Origin: Mesostigma viride
Taxonomy: Eukaryota; Streptophyta; Mesostigmatophyceae; Mesostigmatales; Mesostigmataceae
Direction of reading: 5' to 3'
Assembly: GCA_009746045.1 (NCBI GenBank)
Contig: RPFO01000015.1
Coordinates: forward strand, 3,289,836 to 3,353,835
DNA: 64,000 nt
Both the position numbers and the translations under genes were made by a program. The notes under the pieces were generated by a model. That model made no database searches. It was given only the letters and a program-made list of their open reading frames with translations, and was not told the DNA's origin. Shown in pieces: positions 60,301 to 64,000 of the stretch (positions are counted from its first letter, which is position 1; each line of letters opens with the position of its first letter).

Positions 60301-61725
60301 TAGGAGCTGTGAAGTAGGAGCAGTAGAGAGTGGGACCGGTAGAATACGAGTGGTATTAGAGTTGTGGTAACTATGCTAACTGGTGGTCTTAAATGGGCCG
60401 ACCCTAACACACAGGTGAGGCTTGGGGATGAACTTCAAATCTGATCAACTCAGTATATTGTGTGCCATGACCATAGCATGCGGGGAAGGATGGGTGGTGG
60501 TTTAACATGTCGATCCCAAACGCGGCTTAGGTTAGCACTTTAGGCCTGATGGTGTGGGTGTTCTAGGATACCGTGTGGGTGCTGGTTGTGTTTCCCCTCA
60601 CCCCCCATCTGCCCTGGTTGTCGGGATGTTGCCGATGGGTTTCCCCCCCTAGCCCCATACCCACCTTCCGATCCACCCCAACCCCCAATGCGCCACCACG
60701 ACAGCACGCACCATCTGCATCACAGTTTTCGTTGTGGTCTCTGCTACCCTTGCCGTGCCCGGTACCCCCTCTCCTCGTCACTCCTTAGACGTTGTCCCCT
60801 TTACTTCCATCCACTTTGGTTCTTCATTACCATGTAATCTTCCTGAACCCTGAACTCTCTTCCGGACATGTCATTTGTCCGTCGCACCTCATCACGTGCA
60901 TCATCAGCTACTCATGCGCATGAGGTATTACGTATCGACTATGTTCATGGCTGCACAGCGACTGTATAATACAGCCATGAACATAGTATACAGCCGGCTA
61001 TATAGTATCTGTATAGTAGTGTGTTTGCATCATCAAGTATCGGCTGCTCATGCTCACGAGGTATGGAGTTTGTGCCCGTGATTCATGCCCATGTGCTAAG
61101 GTAAGGATCGTCCCGTTCTCGCACGCAGCGCAATGCCACGGATACAAGGCCGGATTCCCTCGTACCCATGTGCTCAGTTAAGGCCGTATAAAGTTAAAGA
61201 CATGTCATGAGGCGTTTTGTTACGAGGTGGTCATGCTTTCCGACCTGATCTGTGCAGGTGCTGCGTCTGCAGCTCCTGTTTGTTTTCATGGCGCGTTGAC
61301 CATGGGGTGCTCGCCGATATGTCTCCTCCTCATCCCTTGCTTCTGTTGCTCCCCCCTCCCTCCCTTACAAGTCCCCCCGATGCCCCCCTGCTCTCTGCAT
61401 GACCCCTGCTCCGCTTGCCTGCCTTCCACCACGCTTACTCCCCACCACCAACACCACCTCTCCCAACCCCAACCCTACCCTGCTCCACCCCCACACATAC
61501 CAACACGACCACCATTCCCCGCCCCGCCCCCCCTGCATGCACACAAACACCAATACCCCATCCCACACCCCACACACCCAACTTTAACTCGCCCACACCA
61601 CGCCACACCACATATACATATACCCCCCCTCCCCACACACACCATCACGAAAACATCCCCCACCTCAACACACACGCATACACCGTCATGAACAACACAA
61701 ACACCCCCGTACCCCCAACACACAC

Positions 61726-61757
<32 letters not shown>

Positions 61758-62442
61758 CAGGCCACGTTCTTCGCCATCCTCAAGGCCAAGTGCGCTACCG
61801 TGCCGCAATTCGCAGACCAGGTAGGTGATGCGTCTATTTTTAGGTCATAGCAAGCAGTACATAGCACATGTGGGTGACGCGTCTATTTTTGAAATTATAA
61901 GCTAACTTGATATAGGCTGTAGTAGTCGTCATTTCAGAAAAGTAAATTAATGTTGCTTATTCGTGTGGCTTGATTTCTTAGATTGATTCATATAAAGAAA
62001 ATAATAACATATTTGCCTAGAGTTTAGGCTAATATTCAGGTATTCAGGGATGTGGTGGGCGATGGGGGGTTGGAATTTAGGTCCTGTTAAGCAGTTTACA
62101 AATGAGGGAGGTGAGATGTGCCTGGGCTTTGAGGTGGATCATGATTGTGTGTCCAGGGCTTAGGTCACATACTATTATAAGACAGTTTGTGGATCAGTTG
62201 GGTGGGGTGGAAAGATGTCGGGCGCAGATCTACGCGGTGTGCAGATCGAAGGTGGATGGTGCGTGTTTAGGGCTTGTAGAATTTAGGGCCTTGCTGTAGT
62301 GCGTTGGTTCGTATGGAGTTCGCACGAAACGGGGCATCTGATCATGCCACCCTTGCCCTCGCACACGTTGCACAAGTGCGCCCATGTGCCACCCCTCCTC
62401 TGCAGGTAGCACATCCGTGGTGGACAACTACACCGCCCGCAT
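54309..62442 (+). CDS. Saposin-like precursor with three SapB domains (3' end uncertain)
   Basis: Exons with consistent phases: 54,309-54,405 (signal peptide MYPRGFVVFCLVCGLLCAGS), 54,572-54,747, 55,716-56,282, 56,986-57,432, 61,761-61,820, and possibly about 62,400-62,442 (SVVDNYTARI). SapB domain 1: CADCINVVEQVDKAM, EVCAKLP, then CVLYAPVLVPAVIAAIEKDL and LCALVELC, giving all six cysteines. Domain 2: VCSLCTAAAEGL, RACDALP, then CTSLVTTYLAQAV and ECCTAVEAC. Domain 3: CDVCKLVVQSVDDKLADPN, then FFAILKAKCATVP, incomplete. Domains 1 and 2 are split just before the fourth cysteine. Ser/Thr-rich and acidic Gln-rich linkers separate them. Saposins bind and present lipids in lysosome-like compartments, and multi-domain precursors are cut after secretion-pathway entry. 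The last exons are unresolved. Confidence 0.8.
55298..55715 (+). repeat. Four decayed copies of the exon-3 acceptor edge
   Basis: The exon starting at 55,716 (CACCAG|TGCGTGCTGTACGCGCCC) is preceded in the intron by weakened copies beginning at about 55,298, 55,432, 55,535 and 55,615. An example is CCCCAG|TGCGTGCTTCACGCAC at 55,615. Their spacing is 80-136 bp, with C-rich filler between. Confidence 0.7.
56799..56835 (+). repeat. Decayed copy of the exon-4 acceptor edge
   Basis: TGCACCTCGCGGGTGACTGC matches the start of the real exon at 56,986 (TGCACCTCGCTGGTGACCAC) at roughly 78% over 35 bp. Confidence 0.65.
57490..57665 (-). mobile_element. 3' UTR fragment of the RLE-type LINE
   Basis: It aligns with 22,880-23,060, the 3' UTR and tail of the LINE: both have GGAGGTGAGAT.GGCATGCAACA.AAGGAAA, ACAAAACTAC and ATGCAGCAAC-like strings in the same order, next to an AT-rich tail. 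It is severely 5'-truncated and lies in the fourth saposin intron. Confidence 0.7.
57790..60345 (+). repeat. 46-bp minisatellite, about 55 copies
   Basis: Unit GTAGAGTGGGACCGGTATAG followed by AGTAGGAGCTGTGAAGTAGG and AGCAGT, with variants [C/T]CGGTA, GCTGT/GCAGT/GTAGT and occasional partial units. The 46-bp period is not a multiple of three, yet the minus strand is open through the whole array because all three phases lack stops. It is intronic, between saposin exons. Confidence 0.95.
60938..60987. repeat. Inverted repeat, 16-bp perfect arms
   Basis: ACTATGTTCATGGCTG (60,938-60,953) and its exact complement (60,972-60,987) with an 18-bp spacer, in the fourth saposin intron. Confidence 0.9.
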
Positions 62443-62699
62443 CGGTAGTCTTAATGCATACCCAATTTCTTCCCTGGGCGCATTTTGAATTACCCTGGAT
62501 CGTTTGTTGGGAGCCAAGTAGGTTTCCCCGGCTTTTCTTCATTTATTTAAAATTCTTTGTTTGTTTTTTCGTCGTGCAGCCGTTCAAGGCAGTCGGGTAC
62601 GTATTTACTACGTTAAGATCCCCTGATGTTCTGTTGTGTCAGCTTGCTGCTTCCCCCAGAGTAACCCCGCAGGGCCGGCAAGATTTAGTTAATTAATTC

Positions 62700-64000
62700 A
62701 CGTTATGACACTTGAGCTCCCAAGAAAACCAGCATTTGATTGAAAACTATGAGTAGAGCCCCTGCCAAAGGCAGGTTTAAGTAGTCATCTCGTCTCCCTC
62801 TCATGCAGGAGCAAGAGCCCCCCAATCCACCCCAGTCCCTGGCGCCATTGCCCTCCTCCCCCGCACTGTCGCCGTTCAGGAAACAAAACTTGATAGGATC
62901 ACTGTTGCCCCAATAACAGTGAACAAAGAAAAGGAGAAGACCCCCCCCCCTCTTCCAGGCAGCCTCGAGGGTAGCCGCTTCCATAAAAAGACCACAAAGT
63001 GGGGCGTGTCGCAACATCTCCTTCATGGCGACTCAGCCCGCACAAGGCTATAATAACCCCCGAAGGGCCCCGACAGTAAAAGGTTAGCGAATCCGCGGAG
63101 CCGCCTCGGCAAAAAATAATTCCAGATAAGAACCCAGAAATTTCGCATTTCGACGCCACCAGGGTTTGAACCGCTACCTGCCGGGTGCTGAGCAGGGAGA
63201 GACGACAAGGCCAGGCACTGCCACTGCCAGCCGAGACGCCTTTCCGATACTCGGTTCCTTTTGTGGGAATTTTGCAAATATATTTTCTTCCGGAACGCAA
63301 GAAATTAGCCGGCCGCGCGTCACCCTTATATCCCTCGCTGGCCCATAACAAAAAAGGGCCGCGCACCATGCCGAAGGCAGCGCCATGCAGCGCCCTAGGC
63401 TGTGGGCCGCTGACTGACCACCAGCGCAGTCTCATGGAATCCAAATTTATCTATTGACATTCGCACAATTTCCGCATTAGCTGCGGACTTCTTAGTCGAC
63501 ATGATTGGCTCCGCTGCTGGAATTACCAGCAGCCGGGGCGGGGCGCCCAGCCCACTTTCTATGACCACCGAGACGCTGCCCAGCAAGGTGCCATCCAGAA
63601 CCACTTGGCACATTGGTAACGCGAAATTTCCGTTCCGTTCAAACCGCCCCTACCTGCCGTGAAGCCGCAAAGCCCGCGACTTCATAGCAGGCAAGGACGG
63701 GGGTCTTTGCCTAATTTTCTGTTAGCCCCGCCGCCATAGCAGCGGGGCGGCTCATACTGCTTCAGTGAGCACATTCAAAGAAACAATTACGGGTCACAAC
63801 CCGCCGACCATACTTATCAAGCCTCCCGTCAAAATGGAAAACGGCAAAACCAGAAATATCCTAACGCTGACAATTTAATAATTCAGCCAGCCAGCTCATC
63901 TGTAACACGTCTGAGCTGTCAGGCCATGGGTACTATACGAATGCAAACCTGAACACACTACCCAACCAAGCAGCACACCAATCAATTGGTGAGTGCTGGT
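62700..64000. other. Unassigned stretch at the right edge
   Basis: No gene recognised. A minus-strand GGTTCAAACCC string (pol III B-box-like) near 63,155-63,170 might mark a SINE, but the arms do not fold as a tRNA. The 3' exons of the saposin gene could extend here. Confidence 0.4.

Noticed and set aside
57790-60345. CRISPR-like array
   Set aside because: Units are contiguous with no unique spacers; this is a eukaryotic minisatellite.
57720-60410. Minus-strand 896-codon open frame, possible repeat protein
   Set aside because: Fully explained by the 46-bp minisatellite, whose unit lacks stops in all antisense phases; no start or flanking coding signal.
62400-62442. Certain sixth saposin exon
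   Set aside because: SVVDNYTARI resembles a SapB half, but no acceptor gives the phase required by the preceding exon; kept only as a possibility.

Overview
The window looks like nuclear DNA of a green alga, with GC-rich genes, many GT-AG introns and a heavy load of retroelements. Three things point there. A multi-exon gene on the minus strand carries a cyanobacterial-type MinC C-terminal domain (a plastid-division factor that land plants have lost). The tyrosine-recombinase retroelements have the split-direct-repeat layout known from Volvox Kangaroo and Chlamydomonas TOC elements. The host introns are long and full of simple repeats. An early-branching, prasinophyte-like chlorophyte is my best guess, but this is inference.

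Layout. 1-4,670: no gene recognised. 4,823-8,183 (minus): exons of a small multi-pass membrane protein of unknown function. 8,923-10,067 (minus): MinC-like exons. 10,221-12,884: repeats and unassigned DNA. 12,885-47,333: a 34-kb nest of mobile elements. 48,204-48,429: a GAA triplet array. 48,722-53,464 (minus): a two-domain glycosyltransferase gene. 54,309 to about 62,450 (plus): a saposin-type precursor gene, whose 4.3-kb fourth intron holds a LINE fragment and a 2.55-kb minisatellite. 62,700-64,000: unassigned.

The nest can be ordered. A plus-strand Ty3/Gypsy fossil (RNase H at 15.2 kb, integrase at 36 kb) was split by a minus-strand LTR element (16,014-35,588) with a CCAGT target duplication. 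A LINE with a restriction-like endonuclease (about 20,508-26,157) entered that element, and a 2-kb split-direct-repeat element (20,913-22,876) lies in or beside the LINE tail. A 5.5-kb DIRS/PAT-like element (29,509-34,971) entered the 5' LTR; the 3' LTR keeps the matching empty site at 16,070/16,071. To the right, two related minus-strand Gypsy elements are stacked and carry a hAT-like element with 8-bp duplications (39,276-40,911), a TIR element (41,597-42,382) and a second LINE (43,757-45,637).

The observations I would follow first are: (1) a 2A-type DVEANPGP motif between RT/RNase H and recombinase in the DIRS-like element; (2) a small ORF with an RNase H1 hybrid-binding (viroplasmin-type) domain at the 5' side of three LTR elements; (3) a dispersed hairpin motif whose stem changes are compensated; (4) two split-direct-repeat elements of very different size that share architecture and an identical G-quadruplex 16-mer; (5) host introns containing series of decayed copies of their own splice-site/exon edge.
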